From Phymatolithon calcareum (lineage: Eukaryota; Rhodophyta; Florideophyceae; Hapalidiales), in assembly GCA_977006965.1 (NCBI GenBank), contig OZ345380.1, forward strand, positions 620,001-684,000: a stretch of DNA of 64,000 nt, in the 5' to 3' direction. A model generated the notes under the pieces. It ran no database searches. It was not told where the DNA came from and saw only the letters and a list, made by a program, of their open reading frames with translations. Each line of letters starts with the position of its first letter. Position 1 is the first letter of the stretch. The position numbers and the translations under genes were made by a program. Positions 12,173 through 24,490 of this stretch are shown in pieces.

Positions 12173-12509
12173 TGTGTCGTCCAACGCCACTATCAAACTC
12201 CCTACTTTCCTCCAAGACTTGCTCCCTTCAATTAGCCATTACAGCTTGCATTTACAGAAAGCCCTTACAGATAGCAGTACAGTCATTACGGTACCGCAGG
12301 TTTCGATACGTGCATAGATCTCTAAGGATCACTGAAGGCAAACCCTAGACATGCTGCCTACAGAGCCTTTCCAATTCTCATACTGCCAAGTCATCTTTTG
12401 ATCCAATGTTTTTCTATAAAGGTCGGCGCTTCGCGCCGCCCTCGGCTTTCCGCCCGCGGAAAACCCGACCAAAACAAGTGTACCATCCTGCGCGATTCAC
12501 AGCCCCGCG
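12173..12509 (+). mobile_element. Solo LTR (family S), copy 1
   Basis: This 337-bp insert interrupts the copia RT between codons for MKDLG and EESMCLGLEI. It is flanked by CCAAG on both sides (12168-12172, 12510-12514). Removing the insert and one CCAAG restores the copia reading frame, which proves the insertion. It matches 36066-36472 and the reverse complement of 37238-37681, and carries TATAAA (12415-12420) near its end. Length, TATA box and 5-bp duplication fit a solo LTR; the 3' end here (CGCG) departs from the expected CA. Confidence 0.8.
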
Positions 12510-12514
12510 CCAAG

Positions 12515-13236
12515 TCCTTCATCTCAAACCGTTCATTGAGCTCCCCCTTGATCTAAGCGATTGCAGAACGGTCGTTATCAGTGATTATCAGATCGTCTAC
12601 GTGAAGCCCAATGATTATGACGCTGTTAGACTTGTGCTGAGCATATATGCAAGGGTCATTTGGACTGCTTATGAAGCCAAGGTCGTCTATGAGGAACGAA
12701 TCTATCTTCGCATGCCATTGAGGATGAGCTTGTTTCAAACCAAAGAGTGCGTTAAGGAGCTTGCACACTAATTCAGGACGCGTAGGATATTGAAAGCCGG
12801 CCGGAACTTACATGTAAATGTCTTCGTCAAGATCTCCATGTAAGAAAGCCGTCACAAAATCCATCTGGTCTAGTTCTAAGTCATGAACTCAAACATTTGC
12901 AAGTAAGATACGGATGGAAGTGAACTTTACGATTGGGGCAATAGTTTCGCCGTAGTACACCCCATGCACCTGTCGGAATCGTTACGCCACGATGCGAACT
13001 TTGGGACCCGTGTCTTTAACCTTGAAGACGTATTTGGAAGGAAGGACGTTCATATCAGACTTGCGTAGAACGAAAGTCCAAGTTTCGTTACGAGTGAGTG
13101 TTGAATGCTCTTTTCCGATCGTGTAGGACCAGAAATCCATGTTTTCCGGAGAGGTCGCTGCTCGAAACGACTGTGGAACTTCCTGAGAAGACAATGAAAT
13201 TTCAGTTTCAAAGTTGACAGACTCGAATGCTAGCAT
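12515..13236 (-). pseudogene. Copia reverse transcriptase, N-terminal and central parts
   Basis: The 13236-12982 segment has the start of copia RT (NETWTFVLRKSDMNVLPSKY, then VFKVK). The 12768-12553 segment has LFGLKQAHPQWH and the catalytic region LHVDDLIIT, where the usual Tyr of YVDD is His. Frames differ between pieces, so the gene is dead. Confidence 0.85.
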
Positions 13237-13353
13237 AGAAGAATAGGGAGGAGTGTTCCAAAGCTCCGGTGGGTTGGATACTCGAGTTGAACGACGCAGA
13301 ATGAGGTTTTCAAAAGATTTAGGTTTGTCGTTATCGTCCTCTGACTGATTGTC

Positions 13354-14787
13354 CTAGGCTTCCACAGGATTATCAAAGACTTTAACATACTTTGATTTCG
13401 GAACATCGTTAGATTCATCTACTTCAGCAACGTCCCTCTCGAAATCAGATTCGTCTAATCTGACATCCCGCGACACGACTACCTTACTGGAGCTTGGATC
13501 CCAATGCTTATACCCTTTCGAAGCAAACGAGTATCTCATCATGATCGCTTCACAAGTACGACTGTCTACTTTCTTCACTTTCTTTTTCGGAACCACGTAC
13601 CAGCATTTGGCGCCAATCACGCGCAAATGTCTTAGGAACAGAGAGGAACCCATGCATATGTGAGGGGAGGTCGTGTTCCGAGGAAGTCCTCTTGAACTTA
13701 CTCGATTGCCGACGTAGACTGCGGTAGCCAACGCTGCAGCCCAGAACTTCTTCTCGATACCTTTGTGATGAAGCGTCGAGCGCACCAAGTCTAGAAGAGT
13801 GCGTTTCATGCGCTCAGCCACCGCGTTTTGCTGTGGAGTGTAAGCGAAAGTGAGCTGGTGATGAATTCCATGATCGGAGAGGTGCGCCTTGAAGTCGTTG
13901 GGCAGACACTCGCCTCCGTTGTCGATCCAGATAGCTTTGAGTTTCGATGCAGTCAAGAAGTCCTATGCATTCAAGTGCTTAAGATTTCTTCCTGAATGTG
14001 TTTCAGCGTACTTGTCGAGCCTTCGAAAACACTCAAATATCTCCGACTTTCTTCGCATCTATGAATTTGATGAAGTACTGAGAACCTCCAAGTGACGGAA
14101 TGTCGATAGGACCAAGAATGTCTGAATTCACGAGATCGAGTACTGCTTCTGAACGAGAACTACTAGACTTAGCGATAGGAGCGCGATGACCTTTCCCGGC
14201 GAGACAGTCTTGGCATGGTTGTGGAGACTCTAAGCTGGGAGAAATGTTAAAACTTTTTACCACCCCATGGCGTACCGTGCCAGAAATACCAGAAGGGTGG
14301 ACATGAGCGAGACGGTCATGCCAGAGTTGGAGACTAGCAAAACAGGAAACTTCGTTAAGATTATTTTCATCTCCAAGATTAAGTGAATATAAGCTCTTGC
14401 GTAATGTACCGGATTCAATAGTTATATTCTGTGCCTTAAAAAAGTATCGGCTGTTCTTGAACGTAATTCCGTTCCCATACGCGTCCATTTTAGACACTGA
14501 AAGTAGAGAGTATCTAAAGTCAGGCATGTGTATTACATCTCTCAGCTTGCATTTCGACATTTTACGAACAACATTGAGCGTAATTATGCATCTCCTTTTC
14601 CAGAGATTGTGGCTTTAGTTCCCATTTCGACAGCTGAAGTCATTTCAGTATACGAACAGAAGATAGAACGATCGAAGGTCATCTGCAATGTGCTACCAGA
14701 GTCGATGACCCATGATTTAGAATTTTCAGGATTGTAGGAACTGCGCACTTTGGCCATCAGGCATACGAAATCGGAGTCAGACATCAC
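13354..14787 (-). pseudogene. Copia protease and integrase
   Basis: The minus strand shows an aspartic protease motif (SWVIDSGST, 14787-14584). Next comes a GAG-pre-integrase segment (LWHDRLAHVHPSGI, CQDCLAGKGH, 14560-14033). The integrase core (IWIDNGGEC, HHQLTFAYTPQQNAVAERMK, 13956-13354) follows. The first catalytic Asp region (LVNSDILGPI) lies in the preceding frame, so there is a frameshift near 14000. Confidence 0.88.
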
Positions 14788-14869
14788 TCGAATGGGCTTC
14801 GACTCATCGGTGACAAATGCAGTTGGTTTAGCCGGCTTTCCATTTCTAAGTTTGTATCCTTCTGGAGCG

Positions 14870-15411
14870 AGCTGTGGAAATTTGCTCCAACACTTCAGAA
14901 CGTGATGTCCCGGTCGATGAAAATGGTCGCATTAATCACGAATTCGTTCTCCATCGCTTCTAGCAGTGAATAATACAGCTGTTTCGACGTGAATTGACAT
15001 GAGTTGCTCTTCCTGTAGAAGTCTGCCTTTTACGAACTCGAGTGAGATTGATTCATCTTCATTGCCAAGCGCACCCAGTGCACTAATCAAGCTGTCGAAT
15101 CGTTCTGGAAGACCCTTAAGCACTGCCATGGCCATTTCCTTATCGTCAATATCGACGCCCATCGACCTGAGGGTGGATGCGAGTTGGCGAATACGGTTTG
15201 TGTAGGGTAATATTTTCTCGTACTCTAACATGGTTGCAGTGTAGAACTTGCGACGAGCGGCCGAGTCGTCAGAGTCGCATGCCGGTCGATCGTCATCGAT
15301 GTATTCATTGAGTTCGTGGAAAGATAGTACTAGCTGAATTTTCTGTTTCCAAGCGTGGAAATTGGTCTGGTTGAGCTTTTCGACGTTCAACGTTCCTTGT
15401 GAGCTGCCCAT
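14870..15411 (-). pseudogene. Copia gag
   Basis: The ATG at 15411 opens MGSSQGTLNVEKLNQTNFHA, a typical copia gag beginning. The frame runs to a stop near 14932. Just beyond the stop the same strand reads CDHFHRPGHHVLKC, a zinc knuckle whose second Cys is Phe. Confidence 0.8.
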
Positions 15412-15499
15412 ATTGGGTATCTGGGGTTTTGAAAATCTTGTCGAGGATCCGTTCGGAGAGTCCACTGCGAGTCAATACAAGGTGAACTGTCAAGGCAAT

Positions 15500-16211
15500 C
15501 TATCCCGTATAGGAAATCCGCTTCGAGTGAGAGTGACCCAGATCTTGAGAAAATCCGATCGGTTGGTGTGACGAAGTGAGAAAGCGACTTGCACGAGCGG
15601 GCCACACTAAAAACCAACAACGAGTTGTGCACTACAGTGTTAGTAATTGAACAGGGAGGCGCAAGTATGGGTGCCAAGTAGGCCAGGCGTAATGCCATAA
15701 CAGATCAAAATCGTAGCCGACACCCTAGAGGGTGTACACCTAGAGCGTGAGAGCTGTAGCAAAAATCAAGTTCATGAAGAAGACGGAGACCTAAGTCGAA
15801 GGATGAATCCCGGAGATGATGTTGATGAAGATGATGAAGCGCGGTGGTTGACGTGTGCTGACTGGGCCCATAACCTATTGTTGGAGGTTATGGAAAGATA
15901 GGTTGATGTTGGAAAATGGTGATAGTTGAGATTTGTTCATTGGTTTTTGTGGCCTCGAGTCGAGAGGGAGTGCTGAAATATCATATATGATCGTCTCTCA
16001 GCCACTAATCGATACCGGACACGTGGCCTAGTGTTTTTTTGAAATCCAACATAAAGAAGCTTCATGACGCTTCGGTGATGACGTACCACCAAACATAGAC
16101 GTACGCTTGCATATCGGAGTCATTACTCGATTCATGATTCCTCCTCCGATGTCATAAACCAGAAGGAGTGCTGCGAAAAGTCGACCCTCAAATGGCCAGA
16201 AAACGAAATAG
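15500..16211. other. No gene recognised
   Basis: This is where a copia 5' LTR would be expected. No copy of 11037-11279 is visible and no protein motif is seen. Confidence 0.4.
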
Positions 16212-16216
16212 TCATA

Positions 16217-16527
16217 CCAGGGGAAAGTTAAACAGGGGGAGGAAAGCAAGTTTTGGAAGTTTCAAAGATTATAATGAAAAGGTTGGTCGCGTTGTGCACG
16301 GTAAATTATGAGGAGGGTTTTGAGTATCAAAAATATATCTAAAAAGCAGTCACAACATTCTGTCTCCCAATTTTCACCACGTCCTGACGGTTATATTAGC
16401 TTTCTCACATATTTTTATGATGCATTTCGTATTACCGTTTACGTATCATACATACCACACATGCGCGCTTGAGAAAAACGATATGACAATCGATTTGCTT
16501 TCCTCCCCCTGTATAACTTTCCCCTGG
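16217..16527. mobile_element. MITE (family M), copy 1
   Basis: The 311-bp element has terminal inverted repeats of about 35-40 bp starting CCAGGGGAAAGTTA and ending in the complement. It is flanked by TCATA on each side (16212-16216, 16528-16532). There is no coding capacity. The termini are clearly related to those of the element at 58488-58857, so this is one family of non-autonomous DNA transposons. Confidence 0.8.
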
Positions 16528-16532
16528 TCATA

Positions 16533-19500
16533 CCTGTATCGCGAGGCACCCAAAAGTCGACCTCGGTGTGTCGAGTGACTTCTACGGAATGCACACAGGT
16601 GCAACCTTGCTTTTTGTATATGCTGTAAGCCAGATGAAAGTGAAGGGCACTGCTCACATTTCCATTGCATTTGGAAACTGTGCTCCAATTAGAATTGCAA
16701 ATCGAAACACTGTTCCAATTACAACTGCAATAGCTGAAACTCCGTGCAAAAAATAGAAAATTGCAATTCACTGCAAATCATTGCAATAAAATTGAATTGG
16801 ACAATTCCTGGTCTATTCTTCAAGACAATGCAGAATTCTTTCCGCCTAGGGTATAGTGCCAAAACTGCGTCCTCACACTTAGCCGAAAATTTGTTGAGGT
16901 CTCCGGTTCAAGTCATGTAACAAGCAAGAATTGAATTACGTTCCGAGCAGCGCACATGGATGTCGCCTTGTAGTGATGTGCCGCAGTACTCGCGGGAAGC
17001 AGTTATGTGAGTATCATACTGAATGTCGTCCTGGAGCACTTAGATGTCGCAAATTCGAGGTCGGGAATAATCGCTGTCGAGAAGACAAGAAACAACGGGT
17101 CTCAAGTGGCTCCGTCTCGCACACTGCCGCCTGTTTCTCATAACAAGACAGTAAATTCTGAGACAGTCTAACTGGCTCTGGATGAGCGCCGCTTCATACT
17201 CCAGCGCCGATGACCAGATTCGGAATGGTATAAATGCGACAGCACCCGAACACAGCATTGTGTCGGAAGGCAGTCGGAAAAAGAATCACCAAGTCTTGGC
17301 CGGCTCAGTGCTCCTTCCGGGAGCACACGGAGAGAAGTGGCTGGTGTAGGCGTCTCGTCATGCCCGGTCCCCGTTTGGGAAACCAGCGGTCATAACGGAT
17401 CACTAAGACTAACTGGTGTGAACAGCACGTGGACCTTCGCGAGGTTCTACAATACTGAGCGCGCGAAAGGTAATAAACTCTCTTCTGTTCTGAACAGTTT
17501 ATTGCCGTTTTGCGACATTAGAGGTCCCCTAGATGTTGAGTAACGTCTTTCTTCCTTTCTCTTATTGCAGGGTATCTGAGCTACACATTGGGTACGATGC
17601 TCAACAGCTAGGTGGCCTTGAAGATGCTTCTGGACTAGATTCATTCTGGGTATTCGAGAAGAATGAGAATAACGGAATAGGGAATACGGCTCCCTAACAA
17701 GTCGAAAAATCAAAATGGGACAGTTATGGATGCTTTTGTTTATCAAATTAATGGATTAGATTTGATTTCTGTTAATTGAAGCTACCTTTGTCAATCATCA
17801 TTTCACCTGAGAGACTTTTCATTGCGCTACATTCCCTCACTTACGTTCTCATTTAAGTAGTTGAACAAATTAATGGTCGTTTCGTATTTCTTTGCTCGTA
17901 AAGTGTATTTTGACGCTCCGTCCAGATCGTTAAATTAAGGTCAGGAGTGTCAAGATTGTTAGTGTTAATGCAGAGAATACTTTCAAACGGCACCCTGTGT
18001 CAAACCGAGGCACCGTCGGTAAGAATATTTAAAGGCTTGTTGAATTCCTGATACAGCTTGCATTGTAAATCGTAGCAAATCTCTTCAGGATATTGGGCGC
18101 TCCTGTCCACGTATTCTTACGCAAGACAATCATCATGCTGTGCAGAGCCCCGCTGGTCATCGAAGTAGTCTGCTCCTTGGAATATGATTACTCTGGATCG
18201 CACGCCTGATGCTCTCGCGCATGGGGCGGAATGCTTCCAAGGAAAGGTTCTTTCTACTCTTGGGGGAAACGTTTCTTTCTAGTTGTGGTTGGTGCCTACA
18301 CCTGAACATGGCAGAATCTCCAAAAATAGCCGGATTGGTTCTCGCACTCTATTCTCGTAGCTCAATGTCAGAAAATTTCCAGCAATAATGCTAGCAAAGT
18401 TGAAGCGATTTGGTCGGGAAGAAACCTGAGAGTCGGAAGTACTGAATTCTTCGGAATGCTCATCTTGATGGCAAGATTTAAATTTGTCTCAAAGAAGACC
18501 TTCAGAATCAAGCAGCTTCCAAAGAAATATCTGCCTTTACCCAACGGATTTCTTAGCCAAAATCGAGCTTTCAGAGACAGGTCAATACGTTGAAAATGTG
18601 CGTCGTTGGGAACTGGTTGCTACACTATGGATCTCATGCAATGCCACAAAGAAACGACCGAGCACAAATTTATGATGATCTAGCGATGGAACAGATCAAC
18701 CGAAAATACGACTCGTAGTGTACTCGACATCGCTCCGTCCCTCCAGAGAGAACACTGCTAGTTGGCAACGATAAAGAAACGGAAGATCGCAGATGAAGGG
18801 CTCATCCCTTCCCCACCCTGCATAGTAGATGCAATATTCGCAAATCTATGAAAACGAGGTTTGCCTGCTTGTCGTCCAAACAATTGGCGGAGCTCAAATC
18901 AACGTTTGTGATACATCGACTGTTAGGAGCTGCTTTTCCCGAAACGTTTCATAAGCGTGATGTCATTGATGGCACGGACACGGAAGATAAGTATTGTTTT
19001 TCTGTTAAAGCGGTAATTAATAGCTCCTGAATTGACCAATGTGGTCTTCTCAATTGAAGAAAAAACCCTCTCCTCGTCGATGGAAGGTGCAAGGTGCAGC
19101 AGCAGTAATTTCCAACAAAGATTTATTACAAGTGTTGAGCTAAACAGCACTTGAGGAAGCCTTGGCCGAACATTCGTAAGGCAGTGATTCTTTTAAAAAA
19201 GTAATTTTCTCATAAATATCAAAATTCAGACTTGATGTGGAATAGAGAAGCCTCGCAGGAAGTCCGTTTAATTTCTAAAGTTTATTTTAATGGACCGTAC
19301 AGGTCTGGGACACCCATGATCTGCTCACCTAATAGACGCATATGCGCAATGAAGGAACTTGGTAATAGTCTCTCCACAAAAGCGAGGCTCTCTGTTGGAT
19401 CTCCTTTTCTACTGTGCAGATACGTAGGTAGCTTTTCAGTAATTTTTTTCTAGAAAATGATTCATATTTCCTCGCGGTTCCCTATTGGATCAACAGAGGT

Positions 19501-20030
19501 TGTTCAATGTCGCCAAACTAGCCGAAGGGCAACGCGTAATTGTGTGAGGCACATCAACTTCTAGTTGTTTGACGGTTCTTTTCCATTATTCGGGGAGATT
19601 TCAGCTTCCGAAAAAATTAAAAAAAAAACTTCTTTTTTATTTTTCGATAAAAGGAGAACAATTTGCCCAGCGAAAAAGGCTGCGTCAAGTATCCTCATTT
19701 CCAGTGGTATGATTCTAGTGGGTATGGTTCAGTGAAAACGACACAAATGTACAAAGAAATTTGCTTAAATTACTCGCATGATTTTGCCCAACGGCAATTC
19801 AATTTTCACCAGCAATGACAGTTGTATGGATATCAGGAGAAGGAATTCGGAACGCGTTCCGAACGCTGCTGACGTTTTCGCGATTGCGAGAGAAAACAGG
19901 TGCAAAAATCTGCCCGGGTTTTTCGTTTTGCAAAAGTAGTGAGAAAGGGACGTTGCAAGATCTGCTCCGTCTTTGACGTCGAAATGCTATCTACAAAGGT
20001 TGTTTCTGTAACTGATTTGCAGGAGACCAG
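16533..20030. other. Gene desert
   Basis: No ORF shows a recognisable motif. A short repeat at about 17805-17847 (CACCTGAGAGACTTTTCATT...) recurs near 20725-20770 and 22386-22425. The sequence looks like old, decayed intergenic DNA. Confidence 0.45.
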
Positions 20031-20034
20031 AGGT

Positions 20035-20195
20035 GGGTTTTTGTAGTCTACTGAGTCGTGTCACACCAACAAGAAAAGAAAACCCCTTCAGGACAGAATC
20101 CAGCCAGAACCCCCTGGCCTTAGGAAAGTTGCCCCGAGCGTCAGCAGATGCGTTGGTAACTTTTAAATAAAAATCTACCTTTCTTCTTCTGTAAC
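20035..20195 (-). repeat. Dispersed repeat R, copy 1
   Basis: The reverse complement matches four plus-strand copies nearby. The shared core reads TTTATTTAAAAGTTACCAAC, then GCATCTGCTGACGC, then GGGGCAACTTT, and ends near AAAACCCACCTCTGGTCTCC. It has no coding capacity. Confidence 0.6.
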
Positions 20196-20844
20196 TGATT
20201 TGCATATTAAAGTTCGAACTTGCCTTAGGAAACTGGAGTAAAAGGGAGATGAAAGTCAAGACCCAGAGTCGTGTCTGATGCTGGGCAAAAGCTATTGCTT
20301 TTGAAAATCATGAAGCCTTCCCTATTGCAGTCTTTACTCTGTATCCTTCCCAATTAAAGCTCTCTTGATGAAGTCGCTAAACGCCAGTAAACAAGGAAAT
20401 AGAAAAGAAGATGAAATAGAGGAAGCAAACTGCTTTCCAGCGCCGCGGCACGTCGCTCGCTGAGGAACACAAAATAGCTTTACTCCTTTAGTCTCCCGTG
20501 CACTGCAGTATTCTGATGTGGCACTTTATATTCGTCGATTAGAACTAAAAAACTGGTTAATGGACCCGGGACCGACGAGTTTATATGATCTCATGTATAG
20601 TCGCGTCTCTGGCGGCATTCCTTGCAAAGGCGCGATAATGAAACTTCTAAGGCCACGTGATCATTGCATGAGCCGTGTTGGGATGTGTCGGGAATGGAAT
20701 GGACTTACTTTTCTTCGCCATTGATGCCACTGAGACACTTGTAGTGCTACATTCCTTCGTTCACGATATGTCGCCGGAAAAGTGCCCAGCAAAACTTGAT
20801 TTAGTTCTGCGCATCTTTCTGGATTACAAGACGAAGAGAAAGAA

Positions 20845-21010
20845 GTGTGAGTGTTTATTTAAAAGATACTAACACGTCTGCAGACGCTTGGGGGAACTTT
20901 GCAAAGGCCATAAGCCCGCGAACAGGGTCTTTCTTCGCTGAACGTTTGCTGGTTGTGTGTGACATGATTTGGTGGAGTACCAAAACCTATCTCTGGCCCA
21001 TGAGACAAAA
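20845..21010 (+). repeat. Dispersed repeat R, copy 2
   Basis: Diverged copy of the R repeat, with TTTATTTAAAAGATACTAAC, GACGCTTGGGGGAAC and AAAACCTATCTCTGGCCC. Confidence 0.5.
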
Positions 21011-21274
21011 AGGTAGTCCAATGCAATTGAAAAGCATCCCCCTTTTACGAGTCGGACGGACATCTTGACATACCTCCGGATCGTGCTGTTTTTTGAAAGT
21101 GTTATCCCCGACATTCCCATAACACGGCGCCATGGGACCTTTGAAATGAAGTGTTATGGATCATGCTATCAAAGCCTATGATCAGTTGTTCCAATCGACT
21201 GCAGATGTGCTTGTACTTTGAACACAAAACCTGGAAAATAATTTTACTAATTCTGCAGTTCTGCCACGTCAGTA

Positions 21275-21375
21275 GAAAGAAGAAAAGTAGATTTTATTTT
21301 TCAAGTTGCCAACGCATCTGCTGGCGCTTGGGACAGCTTTCTGAACATTACAAATTATGGTTTGATTCTGCTCGG
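21275..21375 (+). repeat. Dispersed repeat R, copy 3 (short)
   Basis: Matches the 5' half of the R core (AGATTTTATTTTTCAAGTTG, GCATCTGCTGGCGCTTGGG). Confidence 0.5.
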
Positions 21376-22745
21376 CGATCTGCCACGTCAGATGTTGGAG
21401 AGTAATCTTATCGACATCGACTCATTGCAATCGCGCCCACTGCAACGCACTGCTGCCTAGCCGTTCGCTCATGAGCACTCGACGTACAGCGGCGCTATGT
21501 CATTTAAAAACCAGAGGGAGAAGACCGTTTTCGAATTCAGTGCTTACTTGAATTTAAAGGTCAAGTGGCAGCAGATGCAATTCGATAGTTTTCGCATCAG
21601 AGGCTGGGCAGTATTTATAGCTTTTCAATAATATCCAGCACTCGTGAAGGCTGGAGACCAGCATGCCGAATGGAAGCAAAGGAATACATTAAGTCCTTCG
21701 GGGCGAGGGGGTGCAGAACGATCATAAGCTCGCATTTTCGTTGGCTGTTGAACCGAAATTTTCTCCTGAAAGGCGGGAGACGTTTATGCGAAGCTCTGCT
21801 CTGTGTCTTTGTCTACACGTTCAGAGTTTCTGAATACTGGAAGCGACGTTTTGTTCTTTGCATGAATACACCGGTTGCGGACAAAAGAACTAATATCGCA
21901 ATCATGCATAGTAATTCATAAGAACTGCAAAATTCTGGAATGTACTCTCTAGTACATGCGAATGCACAGCGACGACTAGAAGCATCTTCCATGATGACTT
22001 TTGATTGTAGAATTATTAGCAGAATTCGACCCACGCACGCCATGCATTCTGGAATTCTTACATTGTGAAAAGAAGTGGATAACGGAAGGAAGCATATGGG
22101 CCAGTTTTGCATTGAAACTTCTTACCGAGAGCTGATACGCGAAGAAAAGTTTGAACTTGTGCATGGAGAGCTCATCTAAAGCATATAAGAGAAATGTACA
22201 TTAATAATCTCGTTGAAGGGAAAGCTATTTCTGTTACGCAACGGTCGATCCGGGACATGTCCAACAGAGGTCGGAACTGAAATCATCTCGAGTTGAAGAT
22301 CTGCGGACAGGATCCTCGTTATTTAGCATGTTTCTGTGGAGGGATTGAGAGACGTGAGTTTACTTGAAGGTCCCCTTGTCTATTCAGCACCTGAGAGGCT
22401 TATCATAGCGCTAAGTGGCGCTGGCTGCATTTTTACATAGTGTTCTTGGGGCAGATCTGCTGGATTGCCTCGACAATGCTTTGCAACCTTGTTTCTTCTT
22501 GCTCTGAGAGGGATTGTTTTCACATGAGGATTGACATCCCTTTTAGCGCGCATATTTATATGTGATTCAGAGTTGTATGAATCTCGATCAATTTATTCGG
22601 CAATATGTTACTGTTGCTTCATTTCCTTCATGTGACAGTACGAACCGTTAAGCCAAACTTAATTGTGGGAAATGCAAGAGGATTGTGTCCTGGAATGACG
22701 TTTCAGCAACTCACTGTCAAGCAATTGATTGGCAGCTGAAATCAC

Positions 22746-22751
22746 TATAAA
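22746..22751 (+). promoter_or_regulatory. TATA box of the 22.8-kb zinc-finger gene
   Basis: TATAAA lies 60 bp upstream of the ATG at 22811, a plausible core-promoter spacing. Confidence 0.45.
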
Positions 22752-22810
22752 TGGTGTTCTTGGTCCTTACTCAGAACCTGGGAGGCTTCTGGACACAAAA
22801 GTTTGTCGGC

Positions 22811-23125
22811 ATGTCAGGTTCAGCGTCGAAACAGAAGTCGAAGTCGCCGCCATCAAAAACGAAAAAACAATCTCGGCCTCCATCAACAACATATGACGCA
22901 GCTCGAGATGTTTCTTCTTTTCCATGTGCCGTCTGCGGGTATATCTGTCTGAGTAAGGGAGGATTGAAGGTATTTTCGGGCTCACTGCAATCTGCAATTT
23001 GAAAAATTCGGAGCATCTCTAACAACTATGACGTTAATGGGGCGTGGGCTGTCTTGCAGATGCACCAGAAATCTCCACAGTGCGTTGCGAACAAGAAATC
23101 AGGGAGCTCGTCAACAAAATCTTGA
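22811..23125 (+). CDS. Small spliced C2HC zinc-finger protein (74 aa)
   Basis: Exon 1 is 22811-22969 and exon 2 is 23060-23125, separated by a 90-bp GT-AG intron (GTATTT...CTTGCAG). The product starts MSGSASKQKSKS. It has a Ser/Lys/Pro-rich basic head, then the motif TYDAARDVSS, then a C-x2-C-x12-H-x5-C finger whose last part (MHQKSPQC) is supplied by exon 2. The gene at 43.4-43.9 kb has the same architecture, the same finger spacing and an intron at exactly the same codon. Downstream of the stop, sequence resembling the relative's second half continues in another frame to about 23163 (YHR..RD....W). This copy has therefore lost its second finger by frameshift and may be a truncated gene or a pseudogene. 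Its role is unknown; nucleic-acid binding is inferred from the basic head and the finger. Confidence 0.6.
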
Positions 23126-23784
23126 ACCGTTATCATCGTTTTCGTGATCTTCGAGGAAAGTGGGATGCTCCGTTGACTATGAAGCCTTGTCTCATGGTAG
23201 ACGAGTTGTAGATACGTACTTCCCCTCATTTCTCCACGTACGGCGCTAATGCAGGTCGAACACCCAATGAGTCGCTTGTTTCCAAATCTCGCATGATATA
23301 TTGCCCACAGTGACGATCACGCAAAATATATTAGCTCCAAAGATTATCATTAGCACGGAAGGGTTATTGAGAATTAAAAATTGAGATGTACAGTCTCAGC
23401 CTTGCTATGGATTTCAACTTAATTTTCTGTCCTCCCTTGTTCTGAATTTGAATCTTACAATGCAAATGGGACCTAAACGCCTCTATTATGAACTTTCTAC
23501 TTGGCCATATGTCCACACATGAGCTTGAAAATGATCACCCCAAAGCTGCGCAATACGTGACAGTAACACGGGGAGCATTGAGAGTGACCAGTGTCGTTCA
23601 ACACGGGCGGCCAATATCTAGGGCACATAAATAAGTGACATTTTAGATGGAGCATAAAGCCGAGCTCACCCAGAAGATTCGAGAAGCAACTGTACGGCAC
23701 CAAGATCTTGACGAGAAGATTTGAAATCGCAGATGATTGATTTTAGTGTACATGCACTGTCGTCTGAATCAGAGACCGTTTCTG

Positions 23785-23970
23785 ATGAAGAAAAGATGAT
23801 TCATATTTAAAAGTTACCAACAAACCACGCCTTGGACAACTTTTCGAATTCCACGAAAATATGGCTTGACTCTGCCCAGTGAAGAGCTTCTTATGTTGAG
23901 TGTTCCACTGTTCATTGGTATAAAAAGCCACCTCTGGTCTCCTGTGAGGCGCCGAGGGGGAAAATTAGTC
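23785..23970 (+). repeat. Dispersed repeat R, copy 4
   Basis: Carries the R core (ATTTAAAAGTTACCAACAAA, CTTGGACAACTTTTCGAAT) through AAAGCCACCTCTGGTCTCCT. Confidence 0.6.
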
Positions 23971-24137
23971 CACTTTCATGTGTCATGCGGGAGGGGGGCC
24001 GTTTTGCAGGGAGTGCTTAGTCTTCTGTGTTGGGATATGGGTTGTTGGTAGACTGAAAAATGGTCAGGAGCTCGTCCAAGGACGATTTGTGAGAAACGAG
24101 TGTATTTTCCATACACCAATCACATCGTGGGCATAAG

Positions 24138-24325
24138 AAGAAGAAAGAAGATTTTTATTTAAAAGTTACGAGCGGATCTGCTCACGGTTGGGGCAACTTT
24201 TAGAGTGCCAAGAAAATTTGGCTTGATTCTGTCCTAGGAATGGTTGCATCATGTATGTTCCACAGTTCGATGGTCTACAAAAACCCACCTCTGGTTCCAT
24301 GAGGGGCCTCGAGGGGGAAAAATTT
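24138..24325 (+). repeat. Dispersed repeat R, copy 5
   Basis: Carries the R core (TTTTTATTTAAAAGTTACGA, GGGGCAACTTTTAGAGTGCC) through AAAAACCCACCTCTGGTTCC. It lies only about 170 bp from copy 4, in the same orientation. Confidence 0.6.
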
Positions 24326-24490
24326 TCCATGTTCCTATGTCACGAGAGGGCACCGTGGGTATAAGCGAATGAACGTCTTTCAATAAAGATAGATTATCTT
24401 TTTCCGTTATTGACGTGTTGATATCTTTTTAATAGTAGCACTTTTGTTGTCTTATCTTTTTCTTTAAGCAAAAAATAAGTGTAATGTTGT

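Larger units (their letters stand above)
11037..15411 (-). mobile_element. Ty1/copia retrotransposon, decayed
   Basis: Minus-strand fragments follow the Ty1/copia order: gag, protease, integrase, RT, RNase H. They lie in several frames with many stops. A candidate 3' LTR (11037-11279) runs TG...CA and is preceded in the coding sense by the purine run AAGGGGGG. A matching 5' LTR was not found to the right of gag, so the 5' end is lost or diverged. A solo LTR of another family sits inside the RT (12173-12509). This element is much older than the gypsy copy. Confidence 0.85.

Noticed and set aside
15466-16000. Copia 5' LTR
   Set aside because: No stretch to the right of gag resembles 11037-11279, and no duplication of the base pairs flanking the 3' LTR was found.
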